From positions 20,656 through 84,655 of the forward strand of contig NZ_SOAG01000014.1 in the NCBI RefSeq assembly GCF_004364575.1: a stretch of DNA of 64,000 bases. The letters run 5' to 3'. Position 1 is the stretch's first letter. Each line of letters begins with the position of its first letter. A program made the translations under genes and the position numbers. Positions 36,730 to 46,201 of this stretch are shown piece by piece. The DNA is from Myroides indicus. Lineage in GTDB: Bacteria > Bacteroidota > Bacteroidia > Flavobacteriales > Flavobacteriaceae. The notes under the pieces were generated by a model, which did no database searches, was not told where the DNA came from, and worked only from the letters and a program-made list of their open reading frames with translations.

Positions 36730-36777
36730 GTAAAGAAGTCTGTTTAAGTTTTTTATTTAAGCAGGCTTTCTTTATTT
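36730..36777 (+). terminator. Terminator after the ABC exporter genes
   Basis: AAAGAAGTCTGTTTAA pairs with TTAAGCAGGCTTTCTTT (36756-36772) with G-U pairs and one bulge. A T-rich stretch follows. Confidence 0.6.
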
Positions 36778-36869
36778 TGGTCTAAGATAATGATTGGTAG
36801 AAAAAAGTAACGTATTTTTACAACGCACTTATATACTAAAATAAAGATTTAAAAGTTTTTAAGTAAAGT

Positions 36870-39569
36870 TTGATAGATTTGAAAGTGAAGAATATTTTAA
36901 AATATATTTATATTCCTGTCGTGTTGTTCTTTGTGGTAGCTTGTTCTGTAAAAAAGGATAAAATGCTCAACAGAGGATATCATGCATTGACTACCAAATA
37001 CAATATTTTATTCCACGGAAATCTGGCATATGAAGAAGCATTAGAGGCTTTGAAACAAGGGTATTTTGATGATTACTGGGATATATTGCCAATAGAAAGG
37101 ATTGATATTAAGGTAAATCCGGAAAAAGAATTTAGAAAAGGACAAAGCCTGGAGTCTAAAGAAGGCTCAATTTTTGATAATTTTTCATTTGAAGGAGAAG
37201 CTCCCGGAATGACTGAAGAAGAGACGACTAGCGGGTTTGAAAGAGCAGAAGACAAAGCTGTAAAAGCCATCCAGAAACATTCCATGGATATCCGGGGAAG
37301 AGAAAGAAACTTCCAGATGGATGAAGCTTATTTGTTGTTGGGTAAATCGCGTTACTATGACGGCAGATTTATTCCCGCTTTGGAAGCTTTTAATTATATT
37401 TTATTTAAATATCAGGAAAGCGATAAAATAAACGCAGCTAAAGTTTGGCGAGAAAAAACCAATTTGCGGTTAAAGTATGATGATTTGGCAATTAAAAATC
37501 TCAACGAGTTGATCAAAGAGCGCAAAGGCAGAATGGACAAGCAAGTAGAGGCGGATGCATATGCTACGTTGGCTCAGGGGTATATTAATATTTCGGAAAT
37601 TGATAATGCGGCAACAGCTTTAAAATCCGCTGTTGAAATAACGCCAAATAAAGAAGAACAGGCAAGGTATATGTTTATTCTGGGGCAATTATATGGTAAA
37701 TTAAATAAGAAAGAGGAGGCATATCAGGAATTTCAAAAAGTAATAGAACTAAACAGAAAATCTCCACGGTTGTATGTAATGCAGGCTCATGCCAGTCAAT
37801 TTCAGTTAAGAAGAGGTCAGCAGATTGACTCTGTAGATTTTTTAAATCAATACAAAAAGTTGCTTAACAATAGAGAAAATCGCCCTTATCTAGATATACT
37901 TAACAGACAGGTCGGGCTTTTTTATGAAGATAGAGAGAATACGAATCAAGCGTTGAAATATCTGAAAGAAGCTGTAAAGCATGGGAGAGAAGATCAGCAA
38001 TTAAAAGCGAGAAACTATATTGATATTGCACAAATCTATTTTAATACAGCAGGGTACGCATTATCAGGTCAGTATTATGACAGTGCATTAGCTGTATTGC
38101 CGCCAAAAGCAAAAGAAACTTTTGATATTGCAAAGCGAAGAGAATCATTAAGAGAAGTTGTGGAGTTAGAGCAAACCGCTCATAATAATGATAGTATTCT
38201 CAATCTGGTTGCTATGAATCAAGAGCAGCGTACGGCTTATTTTCAAAATTACGTAGACGAATTAAGAAAAGAAGATTTTAGAAAACTACAAGCTAATCTA
38301 AAGGGAAAAGCCGGAAATCAGGATTATTTTAATATGCCGAGCTTTGGAGATGCAATAGATTTTGCAACCGGAGGAAGCGGAGTTGCTTCAGGAGGAAAAA
38401 CATCCTTCTATTTTTATTCTACTCAAGCGACTTCTTATGGAAAAATAGAATTTAAAAAACGTTGGGGAAATAGAGGTTTAGCAGATAACTGGCGTTGGTC
38501 ATCTTCTTCATCCTCATCATCTCCTGCAACAGCGGACTCAGAGGGAGAACAAGAACAAGTTGCTGAACAGGTAAAAGAAAAACCAACCGTCGGTGAGCCG
38601 GAAGATGCAAGATACGATATAGAAGGGTACATCAATCAGATTCCTGTAGACTCTACGATGATAGCACAACTCAAAAAAGACCGCGATCAGGCTTATTTCG
38701 AGTTAGGATCAATCTATAGTGAACGGTTTAAAAAACATGAAATGGGAGCTGAAAAGTTTGAGTCTTTGTTGATATTTGATCCGGAAGAAAAGCTTGTATT
38801 GCCAACACTGTATAAGCTGTATAAAATTTATGAAGAAATAGATCCGGCAAAAGCGATGGCTGTAAAAAATACAATCACAACCCAGCATCCAGATTCCAGA
38901 TATGCAAAATTACTGCAAAATATGGCAATAGAATCCGCGAGTGATCTGGCTCCGGAACAAGTGTATGCAAACGTGTTTAAAGTATACCAAACCGGAGACT
39001 ATTTACAGGCTTTTCGCGAAGTTGAAAATACATTGGACAATTTAGATAACGAAGATTTTGTGAGTAAATTTGAGCTGTTAAAGGCAAATATTACAGCTCG
39101 TATTGATGGATTGGAAAAGTATAAAGAAGCTTTAAATTTTGTTGCGCTCAATTATAGCTCTACTCCCGAAGGAAAAGAAGCGGCAAATATTCTGGCAGTT
39201 AATATCCCTGCTTTAGAAGCAAAGAATTTTTCGGAAGAGGTATCCAATCGATGGAAAATTGTATTTGAAAGTCCGGTTAAAGACAGTGTCGGAAGAGAAA
39301 TGAAACGCAAAATGATTGATTATGCCAATTCAAACGCCTATATAGGAATTAAGTTTTCAGAAGATTTTTATACGAGAGATTCTGTGTTTTTTGTATTGCA
39401 CGGCTTTACGAGTAAGGAAAATGCGGAAGATGCAATACAAAAACTGACAGGAAATTCAGAAGGTATTCTTTATGCTATAACAGCCGAGGATTATTCAGTA
39501 GTACAAATCAAGAAAAATTGGGATAATTACAAAGCTGTACAAGAGATTTCAGAAACGCCAATACCATAA
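36870..39569 (+). CDS. porW: T9SS lipoprotein PorW/SprE with TPR repeats
   Basis: The 899-aa protein has a lipobox ending VACS (Cys ~25), and the mature N-terminus KDKMLNRGYHALTTKYN is the PorW/SprE opening. TPR repeats fill ~110-440 and ~600-760. A Ser-run linker (WSSSSSSSSP) lies near 550. SprE is needed for gliding and T9SS in F. johnsoniae, and PorW of P. gingivalis links PorN/K rings to the translocon. There is no ATG before the lipobox; translation should begin at TTG 36870, TTG 36879 or GTG 36885. It leads a run with bactofilin and the ATP synthase genes. Confidence 0.9.
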   Translation: MIDLKVKNILKYIYIPVVLFFVVACSVKKDKMLNRGYHALTTKYNILFHGNLAYEEALEALKQGYFDDYWDILPIERIDIKVNPEKEFRKGQSLESKEGSIFDNFSFEGEAPGMTEEETTSGFERAEDKAVKAIQKHSMDIRGRERNFQMDEAYLLLGKSRYYDGRFIPALEAFNYILFKYQESDKINAAKVWREKTNLRLKYDDLAIKNLNELIKERKGRMDKQVEADAYATLAQGYINISEIDNAATALKSAVEITPNKEEQARYMFILGQLYGKLNKKEEAYQEFQKVIELNRKSPRLYVMQAHASQFQLRRGQQIDSVDFLNQYKKLLNNRENRPYLDILNRQVGLFYEDRENTNQALKYLKEAVKHGREDQQLKARNYIDIAQIYFNTAGYALSGQYYDSALAVLPPKAKETFDIAKRRESLREVVELEQTAHNNDSILNLVAMNQEQRTAYFQNYVDELRKEDFRKLQANLKGKAGNQDYFNMPSFGDAIDFATGGSGVASGGKTSFYFYSTQATSYGKIEFKKRWGNRGLADNWRWSSSSSSSSPATADSEGEQEQVAEQVKEKPTVGEPEDARYDIEGYINQIPVDSTMIAQLKKDRDQAYFELGSIYSERFKKHEMGAEKFESLLIFDPEEKLVLPTLYKLYKIYEEIDPAKAMAVKNTITTQHPDSRYAKLLQNMAIESASDLAPEQVYANVFKVYQTGDYLQAFREVENTLDNLDNEDFVSKFELLKANITARIDGLEKYKEALNFVALNYSSTPEGKEAANILAVNIPALEAKNFSEEVSNRWKIVFESPVKDSVGREMKRKMIDYANSNAYIGIKFSEDFYTRDSVFFVLHGFTSKENAEDAIQKLTGNSEGILYAITAEDYSVVQIKKNWDNYKAVQEISETPIP

Positions 39570-39585
39570 GAAAAAGAAAGAAAGT

Positions 39586-39948
39586 ATGTTTGAAAAATTA
39601 AAAAAAGCAAATTACGTCGATTCTTTAGGAAGAACAAACCGCATTGTAGAAGGAACAGTCATAAAGGGAAATATAGAGGCTGTGGCGGATCTGAGACTTG
39701 ACGGAATCTTGGAAGGAGATTTAATTGTAAAGGGAAGGGTTGTGTTGGGACCCACTGCGAAAGTAATTGGAAATATAGAATGTGAAAACAGCGATATTGA
39801 AGGAGTGGTTGAAGGAAAGATAAAAGTAAGCGATTTACTTCATTTAAAATCCAACGCTTTGATAAAAGGAGAAATAACCGTTGGAAGACTATCAGTAGAA
39901 CCCGGAGCAAAAATCGAAGTCAATTGCCAGATGAGAGGAACGGAATAA
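39586..39948 (+). CDS. Bactofilin (polymer-forming cytoskeletal protein)
   Basis: The 120-aa protein is a DUF583 beta-helix: repeats such as IVEGTVIKGNIEAVADLRLDG are seen as VIKGNIEA, LDGILEGDLIVKGRV, VIGNIECENSDIEGVV. Bactofilins form filaments without nucleotide and position envelope proteins. It is 17 bases after porW and 17 bases before the AtpZ gene. Confidence 0.92.
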   Translation: MFEKLKKANYVDSLGRTNRIVEGTVIKGNIEAVADLRLDGILEGDLIVKGRVVLGPTAKVIGNIECENSDIEGVVEGKIKVSDLLHLKSNALIKGEITVGRLSVEPGAKIEVNCQMRGTE

Positions 39949-39964
39949 ATATATTAATTATTGA

Positions 39965-40204
39965 ATGAATAAGCGGCAAACCAGTTCTGTAAATCAATAT
40001 ATACGGTTTTCGGGAATAGCTTTTCAAATGGGAATAGTTATTGCTGCGGGGATTTATTTAGGTGTTTGGCTGGATGAAAAATATACCAATACTTATTCAT
40101 TATTCACTGTGATTTGCTCGTTGCTATCGGTTTTTATATCCTTGTTTTTAGTAATTAGGCAAGTTCATAAAATAGATAAAAGAAATAATAATTATAAACA
40201 ATAA
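39965..40204 (+). CDS. AtpZ/AtpI family small membrane protein
   Basis: The 79-aa protein has two transmembrane helices (~16-34 and ~45-66) and the motif GIYLGVWLDEKY. AtpZ/AtpI proteins sit next to F-type ATP synthase genes and help assemble the c-ring or carry Mg/Ca ions. The stop codon overlaps the next start (TAATGA). Confidence 0.85.
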   Translation: MNKRQTSSVNQYIRFSGIAFQMGIVIAAGIYLGVWLDEKYTNTYSLFTVICSLLSVFISLFLVIRQVHKIDKRNNNYKQ

Positions 40205-40605
40205 TGAAACAAAAGGTGTTTGGCTTTGTTAAATATTTGGTGATTTTTACAGTAGCTATAGGAAGTATTCAGTGGTTAATTGTGAATTTCCTTATGATAA
40301 ATCAAGAATATTACTACAATACGCTTGAAATTTATGGCTTTCTTTTTCTGATAACGTTGTTGTTGTATATAGGAGTTGCGTATATCAATAGCGTTTTTTC
40401 TCAATATACAGGATATGCTTTTATGGCAAGCAGTTTTTTAAAGATGATTCTGTCCGTTATCTTTTTATTGCCAATAATTTTAAAAGATGATCGCTCTTAT
40501 ACGGCAGATGTATTACTTTTCTTTATGCCTTATTTTTTGTATTTGCTCTTTGAGACGGTTTTTGTAGTTCAATTGTTGAAAGACAAAGCAGAAAGAAATG
40601 TTTGA
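40204..40605 (+). CDS. Small four-helix membrane protein of the ATP synthase locus (DUF6168-like)
   Basis: The 133-aa protein has four predicted transmembrane helices and a short Lys-rich end. It overlaps the AtpZ gene by one base and lies just before atpB, the position of the flavobacterial DUF6168 family. It may be an AtpI-like assembly factor; this is inference from position. Confidence 0.75.
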   Translation: MKQKVFGFVKYLVIFTVAIGSIQWLIVNFLMINQEYYYNTLEIYGFLFLITLLLYIGVAYINSVFSQYTGYAFMASSFLKMILSVIFLLPIILKDDRSYTADVLLFFMPYFLYLLFETVFVVQLLKDKAERNV

Positions 40606-40649
40606 TTTATAGAGATATGAGGTGTTTTTATTTTTTATATTATTAACAG

Positions 40650-40678
40650 TTGATTATAAATTAAAAATTTTATCTTTG
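40650..40678 (+). promoter_or_regulatory. Promoter for the ATP synthase genes
   Basis: TTG (40650-40652), 18 bases and TATCTTTG (40671-40678), 42 bases before the atpB ATG. So atpB onward can be transcribed without porW and bactofilin. Confidence 0.65.
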
Positions 40679-40720
40679 CACCAAATTTTACAGACCATAA
40701 TTTTTAATTTCTAAGTAAAA

Positions 40721-41824
40721 ATGATGACCGCAAAAAAGTTCATGAAGTATTTATTAGTTCTGTCAGTGGTTTTAATGCCTTTTATTTCTAAAGCAACTAA
40801 TGGAGACCAAACTCTTGCTGATGAAATAGAAGAATTTGACGCTACTGAATTAATTCAGCATCATATTGCAGATTCACATGATTTTCATCTTTTTGATTAT
40901 AACGGTGATTCTTATTCTTTGCCACTGCCAATAATTCTTTGGACAAAGAATGGTCTGGTTACTTTTATGTCAAGCGAATTTAAACATGATGAAGATGCTT
41001 CTGTGGTAGTTGAAAAAAACGGACAGGAATTTGTAAGATATCATGGTAATATTTATTATGCAGATGCTTTTGCATCAAAAGTAGAAGGAGAGCATTTTGA
41101 AGCCCCGTCTGTTATGGATTTTTCTCAAAGACCAGTGAACTTTTCAATTACTAAAAACGTTTTTTCTTTAATACTTTCTGTTATATTGATTTTTGTATTG
41201 TTTAATGCTGTAGCAAAATCATACAAGAAAAATGATGGTGCGCCTAAAGGACTCACAGGTTTTCTTGAGCCATTAGTTATATTTGTAAGAGATGAGATTG
41301 CTATTCCGAATATTGGAGAAAAAAAACACGGAAAATTCATGCCTTATTTGTTGACAGTTTTTTTCCTGATATGGGTTAATAACTTGTTTGGATTGATTCC
41401 TTTTTTCCCTTTTAGTGCAAACTTGACAGGAAATATAGCCTTTACATTTACAATGGCAACAATTACTTTTTTGATTACTATTTTTAGTGGCAACAAAAAT
41501 TATTGGGGACACATTTTTAATACTCCAGGTGTGCCATTGTGGTTAGCTCCGATTATGATTCCCGTGGAAATTATGGGTATGTTTACAAAGCCAATTGCAT
41601 TGATGATTCGTTTGTTTGCTAATATTACCGCAGGTCACATTATCATCTTGAGTTTAGTTTCATTGATATTTATATTTAAATCCGTCTTCATATCTCCTGT
41701 TTCAGGAGCATTTGTTTTGTTCATGAGCGCATTAGAAATATTGGTTGCAGCATTACAGGCATATGTATTTACATTATTGTCGGCTCTGTTTATTGGACAA
41801 GCAGTAGAAGAAGGACATCACTAA
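40721..41824 (+). CDS. atpB: F1Fo ATP synthase subunit a
   Basis: The 367-aa subunit forms the proton half-channels. It has a signal peptide (~1-25) and an extra ~100-residue periplasmic region (~30-135) typical of Bacteroidetes. The Fo core has FFLIWVNNLFGLIPFFP, the essential Arg in MIRLFANITAGHIII, and a C-terminal YVFTLLSALFIGQAV. Length exceeds E. coli subunit a by about 100 residues because of the N-terminal extension. Confidence 0.95.
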   Translation: MMTAKKFMKYLLVLSVVLMPFISKATNGDQTLADEIEEFDATELIQHHIADSHDFHLFDYNGDSYSLPLPIILWTKNGLVTFMSSEFKHDEDASVVVEKNGQEFVRYHGNIYYADAFASKVEGEHFEAPSVMDFSQRPVNFSITKNVFSLILSVILIFVLFNAVAKSYKKNDGAPKGLTGFLEPLVIFVRDEIAIPNIGEKKHGKFMPYLLTVFFLIWVNNLFGLIPFFPFSANLTGNIAFTFTMATITFLITIFSGNKNYWGHIFNTPGVPLWLAPIMIPVEIMGMFTKPIALMIRLFANITAGHIIILSLVSLIFIFKSVFISPVSGAFVLFMSALEILVAALQAYVFTLLSALFIGQAVEEGHH

Positions 41825-41864
41825 AATAGAAGTTTTTTAATATTAACTATATAATTTTTTTATT

Positions 41865-42065
41865 ATGATTTTAGCTGGAATTGGTGCTGGAATTGCTGCT
41901 TTAGCAGCTGGAATAGGGATTGGAAAAATCGGCGGTTCAGCAATGGACGCTATTGCTCGTCAACCTGAAGCAGCTTCAAAAATTCAAACTGCAATGATTA
42001 TTTCTGCTGCACTTATCGAGGGTGTTGCTTTATTTGCTGTAGTTGTTGCATTAATTGCAAAATAA
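41865..42065 (+). CDS. atpE: F1Fo ATP synthase subunit c
   Basis: The 66-aa hairpin protein forms the rotor ring. Helix 1 has GAGIAALAAGIGIG, the loop has ARQPEA, and helix 2 has the ion-binding Glu52 in SAALIEGVA. The sequence shows no sodium-site Gln/Ser combination, so protons are expected. It is followed by a strong hairpin before atpF. Confidence 0.96.
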   Translation: MILAGIGAGIAALAAGIGIGKIGGSAMDAIARQPEAASKIQTAMIISAALIEGVALFAVVVALIAK

Positions 42066-42074
42066 TTTTTGAAA

Positions 42075-42113
42075 AGGCATCCTGAAACGGTTGGTTTCAG
42101 GATGCTGTTTTTA
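42075..42113 (+). terminator. Intra-operon hairpin after atpE (partial terminator or mRNA stabiliser)
   Basis: GCATCCTGAAAC (42077-42088) pairs perfectly with GTTTCAGGATGC (42094-42105) around GGTTG, followed by TGTTTTT. It is positioned to raise atpE mRNA over downstream genes. Confidence 0.75.
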
Positions 42114-42145
42114 ATGTAAAAAAACAAATTTAAAGATAGTATATT

Positions 42146-42637
42146 ATGAATTTTGTAGCACCTGAGAGTTTAATTTTTTGGACAACGGCTATTTTTATCG
42201 TTTTCTTTTTTCTCTTAAAGAAATTTGCTTGGAAACCTATATTAGAAGCGGTAAAGAAAAGAGAAGAATCTATTACAGATGCTTTAGCTTCAGCTGAGAA
42301 TGCAAAAAGAGAAATGGCAAACTTAAAAGCTGATAACGAAAAATTGTTAGCAGCTGCGCGTGCAGAGCGCGATGAATTGCTAAAAGAAGCTCGTGAAATT
42401 AAAGAAAAAATGATTGCTGATGCTAAAAATATAGCAGAAGCTCAAGGTGAAAAAATAATTGCCCAAGCAAAAGCTACGATTGAAAGTGAGAAAGCAGCCG
42501 CAGTTGCCGATTTGAGAAATCAAGTATCCTCTATTTCAATTGAAATTGCTGAAAAGTTATTAAAGGAACAACTGGCAAATAAAGAAGCTCAATCTAATTT
42601 GGTTGAGAAAATGCTAGAAGATATAAAATTAAATTAA
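42146..42637 (+). CDS. atpF: F1Fo ATP synthase subunit b
   Basis: The 163-aa peripheral stalk subunit has one N-terminal transmembrane helix (~8-26), then FAWKPILEAVKKREESI, and a long Ala/Glu/Lys-rich coiled coil. It is 9 bases before atpH. Confidence 0.95.
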   Translation: MNFVAPESLIFWTTAIFIVFFFLLKKFAWKPILEAVKKREESITDALASAENAKREMANLKADNEKLLAAARAERDELLKEAREIKEKMIADAKNIAEAQGEKIIAQAKATIESEKAAAVADLRNQVSSISIEIAEKLLKEQLANKEAQSNLVEKMLEDIKLN

Positions 42638-42646
42638 TCAATCATT

Positions 42647-43183
42647 ATGGTAGGCACAAGAGCAGCTGCACGTTATGCAAAAGCAATACTAGAAATTTCT
42701 AGCGAAAAAGGAAACGCTGATGCTATAAATAATGACATGATCCTGATTTCCCAATCAATATCTCAAAGCAAAGAATTAAATATTTTTCTGAATAATCCGA
42801 TTATTAAAAACGAAGTTAAATACAATGCTCTTTTAGAAGTGTTTGCATCGGTCAATGAGGGAACAAAAGAATTGTTTAAATTGCTTAACACAAACAATAG
42901 ATTTGAACTTCTCAATGCTATTGCGTTGGAGTTTCAAAGACAGTACAATGTGTTAAAGGGAATTGAAAAAGTAATAGTAACTACGGCAGTGCCGATGGAT
43001 GCTGTTTTAGAGAGTAAAGTTCTGGAAAAGGCAAGAGCATTGGCACCCGGAAAATCAATTTCAATTTCAAATATAGTAGATTCGTCAATTTTGGGAGGAT
43101 TTATCCTTAAAATAGGAGACAAACAGTACAATGCTTCTATAGCAAATCAATTACAACTTTTAAAAAGAGAATTAACAAATTAA
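42647..43183 (+). CDS. atpH: F1Fo ATP synthase subunit delta
   Basis: The 178-aa subunit joins stalk and F1. It opens AAARYAKAILEIS and ends with the conserved VDSSILGGFILKIGDKQYNAS, and LKRELTN at the C-terminus. Length is normal. Confidence 0.94.
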   Translation: MVGTRAAARYAKAILEISSEKGNADAINNDMILISQSISQSKELNIFLNNPIIKNEVKYNALLEVFASVNEGTKELFKLLNTNNRFELLNAIALEFQRQYNVLKGIEKVIVTTAVPMDAVLESKVLEKARALAPGKSISISNIVDSSILGGFILKIGDKQYNASIANQLQLLKRELTN

Positions 43184-43193
43184 AAAATCACCG

Positions 43194-43207
43194 CACGAAT
43201 ATTCGTG
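43194..43207. repeat. Perfect 14-base palindrome upstream of atpA
   Basis: CACGAATATTCGTG is its own reverse complement and lies 17 bases before the atpA ATG, within the atpH-atpA gap. It can be a protein-binding site or, in RNA, form a small hairpin at the gene junction. Confidence 0.6.
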
Positions 43208-43224
43208 TATAAACATAGATAAAA

Positions 43225-44799
43225 ATGGCGGAAATTAAACCAGCTGAAATATCAGCGATTTTAAAGAAACAGTTATCTGGATTTAACTCTGAAGCTTCTT
43301 TAGAAGAAGTAGGAACTGTGCTTGAAGTAGGAGATGGAGTTGCCCGTGTTTATGGGTTAACAAATGCAGAGTACGGAGAGTTAGTTGTATTAGACAACGG
43401 ATTAGAAGCAATGGTACAAAACCTTGAAGAAGACAATGTAGGTATTGTATTGTTAGGTTCTTCTGTAGGTGTAAAAGAAGGTACAACAGTAAAGAGAACA
43501 GGTCGTATCGCTTCGCTTAAAGTAGGTGAAAAAATGGTAGGACGTGTGGTGAACACACTCGGACAGCCAATTGATGGAAAAGGACCTATTGAAGGTGATT
43601 TGTACGAAATGCCATTAGAGCGTAAGGCTCCCGGAGTTATCTATCGTCAGCCTGTGACAGAACCTTTGCAAACAGGAATTAAGGCAGTAGACGCAATGAT
43701 TCCGATCGGAAGAGGACAACGTGAGTTGGTTATTGGTGACCGTCAAACAGGAAAAACAACGGTTTGTATCGATACGATTTTAAATCAAAAAGAATTTTAT
43801 GATGCTGGGCAACCAGTATATTGTATATATGTAGCAATTGGGCAAAAAGCATCAACTGTTGCCGGAATTGCAAAAACATTAGAAGAAAAAGGAGCAATGG
43901 ATTACTCTATCATTGTTGCTGCTAATGCTTCTGACCCAGCTCCGATGCAGGTTTATTCTGCTATGGCTGGTGCTGCTATTGGAGAGTATTTTCGCGATAC
44001 AGGACGTCCTGCATTGATTATTTATGACGATTTGTCAAAGCAAGCTGTAGCTTACCGTGAAATGTCTTTGATTTTAAGAAGACCACCGGGACGTGAGGCA
44101 TATCCTGGAGACGTATTTTATTTGCACTCAAGGTTGTTAGAGAGAGCGGCACGTGTTATTGGAGATGATGACATAGCAAAGGATATGAACGACTTGCCGG
44201 ATTCAATTAAGCCATTTGTAAGAGGTGGAGGATCCTTGACTGCATTACCGATTATTGAAACACAGGCAGGAGATGTTTCGGCGTATATTCCTACCAACGT
44301 AATTTCGATTACTGACGGACAGATTTTCTTAGAGTCTGACTTGTTCAACTCTGGAGTACGCCCTGCTATTAACGTAGGTATTTCTGTATCTCGTGTGGGA
44401 GGGTCAGCTCAGATTAAATCAATGAAAAAAGTTGCCGGAACTTTAAAATTAGATCAGGCGCAATACCGGGAGCTAGAAGCTTTTGCTAAGTTTGGTTCTG
44501 ATTTGGATGCGGCTACGATGAATGTTATTTCTAAAGGGCAACGTAACGTTGAGATCTTAAAACAGGCTGTAAACGATCCTTATACGGTAGAAAATCAAGT
44601 AGCAATTATTTATGCGGGTTCTAAGAATCTTTTGAGAAATGTACCGGTGAATAAGGTAAAAGAATTTGAAAAAGATTACTTGGAGGTTTTAAATGCAAGT
44701 CATAAAGATACCTTGAACCAGTTAAAAGCAGGTAAATTCACAGACGAGATTACAGCTGTTTTGGAAAAAGTAGCTAAGGAAGTTGCTTCAAAATATTAA
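43225..44799 (+). CDS. atpA: F1Fo ATP synthase subunit alpha
   Basis: The 524-aa regulatory nucleotide-binding subunit has Walker [37 protein letters not shown] and the Arg finger region [13 protein letters not shown]. Length is normal. The next gene is atpG. Confidence 0.98.
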   Translation: MAEIKPAEISAILKKQLSGFNSEASLEEVGTVLEVGDGVARVYGLTNAEYGELVVLDNGLEAMVQNLEEDNVGIVLLGSSVGVKEGTTVKRTGRIASLKVGEKMVGRVVNTLGQPIDGKGPIEGDLYEMPLERKAPGVIYRQPVTEPLQTGIKAVDAMIPIGRGQRELVIGDRQTGKTTVCIDTILNQKEFYDAGQPVYCIYVAIGQKASTVAGIAKTLEEKGAMDYSIIVAANASDPAPMQVYSAMAGAAIGEYFRDTGRPALIIYDDLSKQAVAYREMSLILRRPPGREAYPGDVFYLHSRLLERAARVIGDDDIAKDMNDLPDSIKPFVRGGGSLTALPIIETQAGDVSAYIPTNVISITDGQIFLESDLFNSGVRPAINVGISVSRVGGSAQIKSMKKVAGTLKLDQAQYRELEAFAKFGSDLDAATMNVISKGQRNVEILKQAVNDPYTVENQVAIIYAGSKNLLRNVPVNKVKEFEKDYLEVLNASHKDTLNQLKAGKFTDEITAVLEKVAKEVASKY

Positions 44800-44808
44800 A
44801 AAATAAAT

Positions 44809-44840
44809 TGTACCGGAATATCTCTTAGATTTCCGGTACA
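44809..44840. repeat. Hairpin between atpA and atpG
   Basis: TGTACCGGAA (44809-44818) pairs with TTCCGGTACA (44831-44840) around a 12-base loop. No T-run follows, so it is more likely an mRNA processing or stability element than a terminator. Confidence 0.7.
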
Positions 44841-44861
44841 TGTAGCATATATAAAAGAACA

Positions 44862-45719
44862 ATGGCAAATCTTAAAGAAATACGTAACAGAATTTCATCT
44901 ATTGGATCAACCATGCAGATTACTTCTGCAATGAAGATGGTATCGGCTGCAAAATTAAAAAAAGCAACAGATACAATCACTGCAATGCGTCCGTATTCTG
45001 AAAAGTTGACTGAATTAATACAAAATATCAGTGCTACATTAGAAGATAATTCTGGCGTTTATTCACAGGAAAGAGAAGTGAAAAATGTTCTTCTGGTTGT
45101 TGTTACTTCAAACAGAGGATTGTGCGGTGCGTTTAACGCCAATGTGATTAAACAGACTAATGCTCTGAAAACCTCTTTTGGGACTGCTAAAGTAGATATT
45201 CTTACTATAGGTAAAAAAGGGCATGATATTTTAAATAAATCGTTTAGTGTATTTGCTAATAAAAGCGATTTATACGAACATTTTGATTTTGAGCATACCG
45301 CTGATATTGCTCAGACCTTAATGGATGCTTTTGTTGAAGAAAAATATGATCTGATTAAGATTGTTTATAATCAGTTTAAAAATGCGGCAACTCAGGTTGT
45401 CGTTACAGAACAGTTTTTGCCGTTGTTACCTGTCGAAAAAGGTAGTAGCAATACATCTTCTGACTATATCTATGAGCCTTCAAAAGAGGAAATTATAGAA
45501 ACGTTAATTCCGTTGTCATTAAAAACACAACTCTTTAAAGCAATCGCAGATTCTTCAGCTTCTGAGCACGGAGCGCGTATGACTGCGATGCATAAAGCAA
45601 CAGATAATGCAAAAGAATTAAAAGACCAGTTGACATTGAGCTATAATAAAGCTCGTCAGGCAGCTATTACAAACGAAATCTTAGAGATTGTAGGAGGAGC
45701 AGAAGCTCTTAATAAATAG
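44862..45719 (+). CDS. atpG: F1Fo ATP synthase subunit gamma
   Basis: The 285-aa central rotor shaft has SSIGSTMQITSAMKMVSAAK at the N-terminus, TSNRGLCGAFN, and the C-terminal YNKARQAAITNEILEIVGGA. It is the last ATP synthase gene here; beta and epsilon subunit genes do not follow. Confidence 0.97.
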   Translation: MANLKEIRNRISSIGSTMQITSAMKMVSAAKLKKATDTITAMRPYSEKLTELIQNISATLEDNSGVYSQEREVKNVLLVVVTSNRGLCGAFNANVIKQTNALKTSFGTAKVDILTIGKKGHDILNKSFSVFANKSDLYEHFDFEHTADIAQTLMDAFVEEKYDLIKIVYNQFKNAATQVVVTEQFLPLLPVEKGSSNTSSDYIYEPSKEEIIETLIPLSLKTQLFKAIADSSASEHGARMTAMHKATDNAKELKDQLTLSYNKARQAAITNEILEIVGGAEALNK

Positions 45720-45739
45720 AATCTATCGTATAATATTTT

Positions 45740-45777
45740 AAAAGAGACCTGTCAAAATTTTGACAGGTCTCTTTTTA
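45740..45777 (+). terminator. Terminator of the atp operon
   Basis: AAAAGAGACCTGTCAAAA pairs perfectly with TTTTGACAGGTCTCTTTT, ending in a T-run. It confirms that the operon stops after atpG. Confidence 0.92.
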
Positions 45778-45800
45778 TAGACAATACTTAAATGTTAATT

Positions 45801-45832
45801 TTTAGTTAACTGTAAAAGAATGTTTATTTTTG
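45801..45832 (+). promoter_or_regulatory. Candidate promoter for the TPR/LuxR-type regulator
   Basis: TTTAG (45801-45805), 19 bases, then TATTTTTG (45825-45832), 31 bases before the ATG at 45864. The -33 box has one mismatch. Confidence 0.4.
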
Positions 45833-45863
45833 TTATGTAATAATTATTATAAGAGAAGATGAA

Positions 45864-46193
45864 ATGCTACTAAAAAATAAAAATAAAGTATTAATTAGTA
45901 CTATGCTTTTCCTGCTAGTTGCCGGTATATTGGTTCTGTTTTATAGAAATTTTCAAACCTCTTTCTCTCAATTAAAAACATCAAACTCATCAATTGACGC
46001 AAAATACATAGGGTACAATAAAGAACTGGACTCTTTATTTGATTATAATTCGCCTCTCTTAAAGATAAAAATAGATGAATTACATCATTTAGCAGTTGAA
46101 AGTAAAGATACTTTATTACTGGCATATACTTATTTCTACAAAGCAAAAGCTTTTAAAAATTATAGTAAAAAGGACAGTGTTTTTTTTTCCTAA
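45864..46193 (+). pseudogene. TPR/LuxR-type regulator, N-terminal fragment (frameshifted)
   Basis: This 109-aa fragment has an N-terminal transmembrane helix (~10-28) followed by the start of a TPR region (HHLAVESKDTLLLAYTYFYK). It ends at TAA just after a run of nine Ts. Adding one T would continue KDSVFFFLNKGLLYSQIEK into the next frame without interruption, so this and 46202-47650 are one gene of about 595 codons. The break may be a real mutation, a phase-variable switch, or a sequencing error. Confidence 0.75.
46180..46188 (+). repeat. Nine-T run at the frameshift point
   Basis: The run lies in AGTG(T)9CC. Ten Ts would restore one long reading frame; nine give a stop 3 codons later. Such tracts slip during replication. 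Confidence 0.7.
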
Positions 46194-46201
46194 ACAAAGG
46201 A

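Noticed and set aside
43194..43207. Palindrome as an attachment site or mobile element end
   Set aside because: It is short, has no second copy seen nearby, and lies inside an intact, conserved atp operon.
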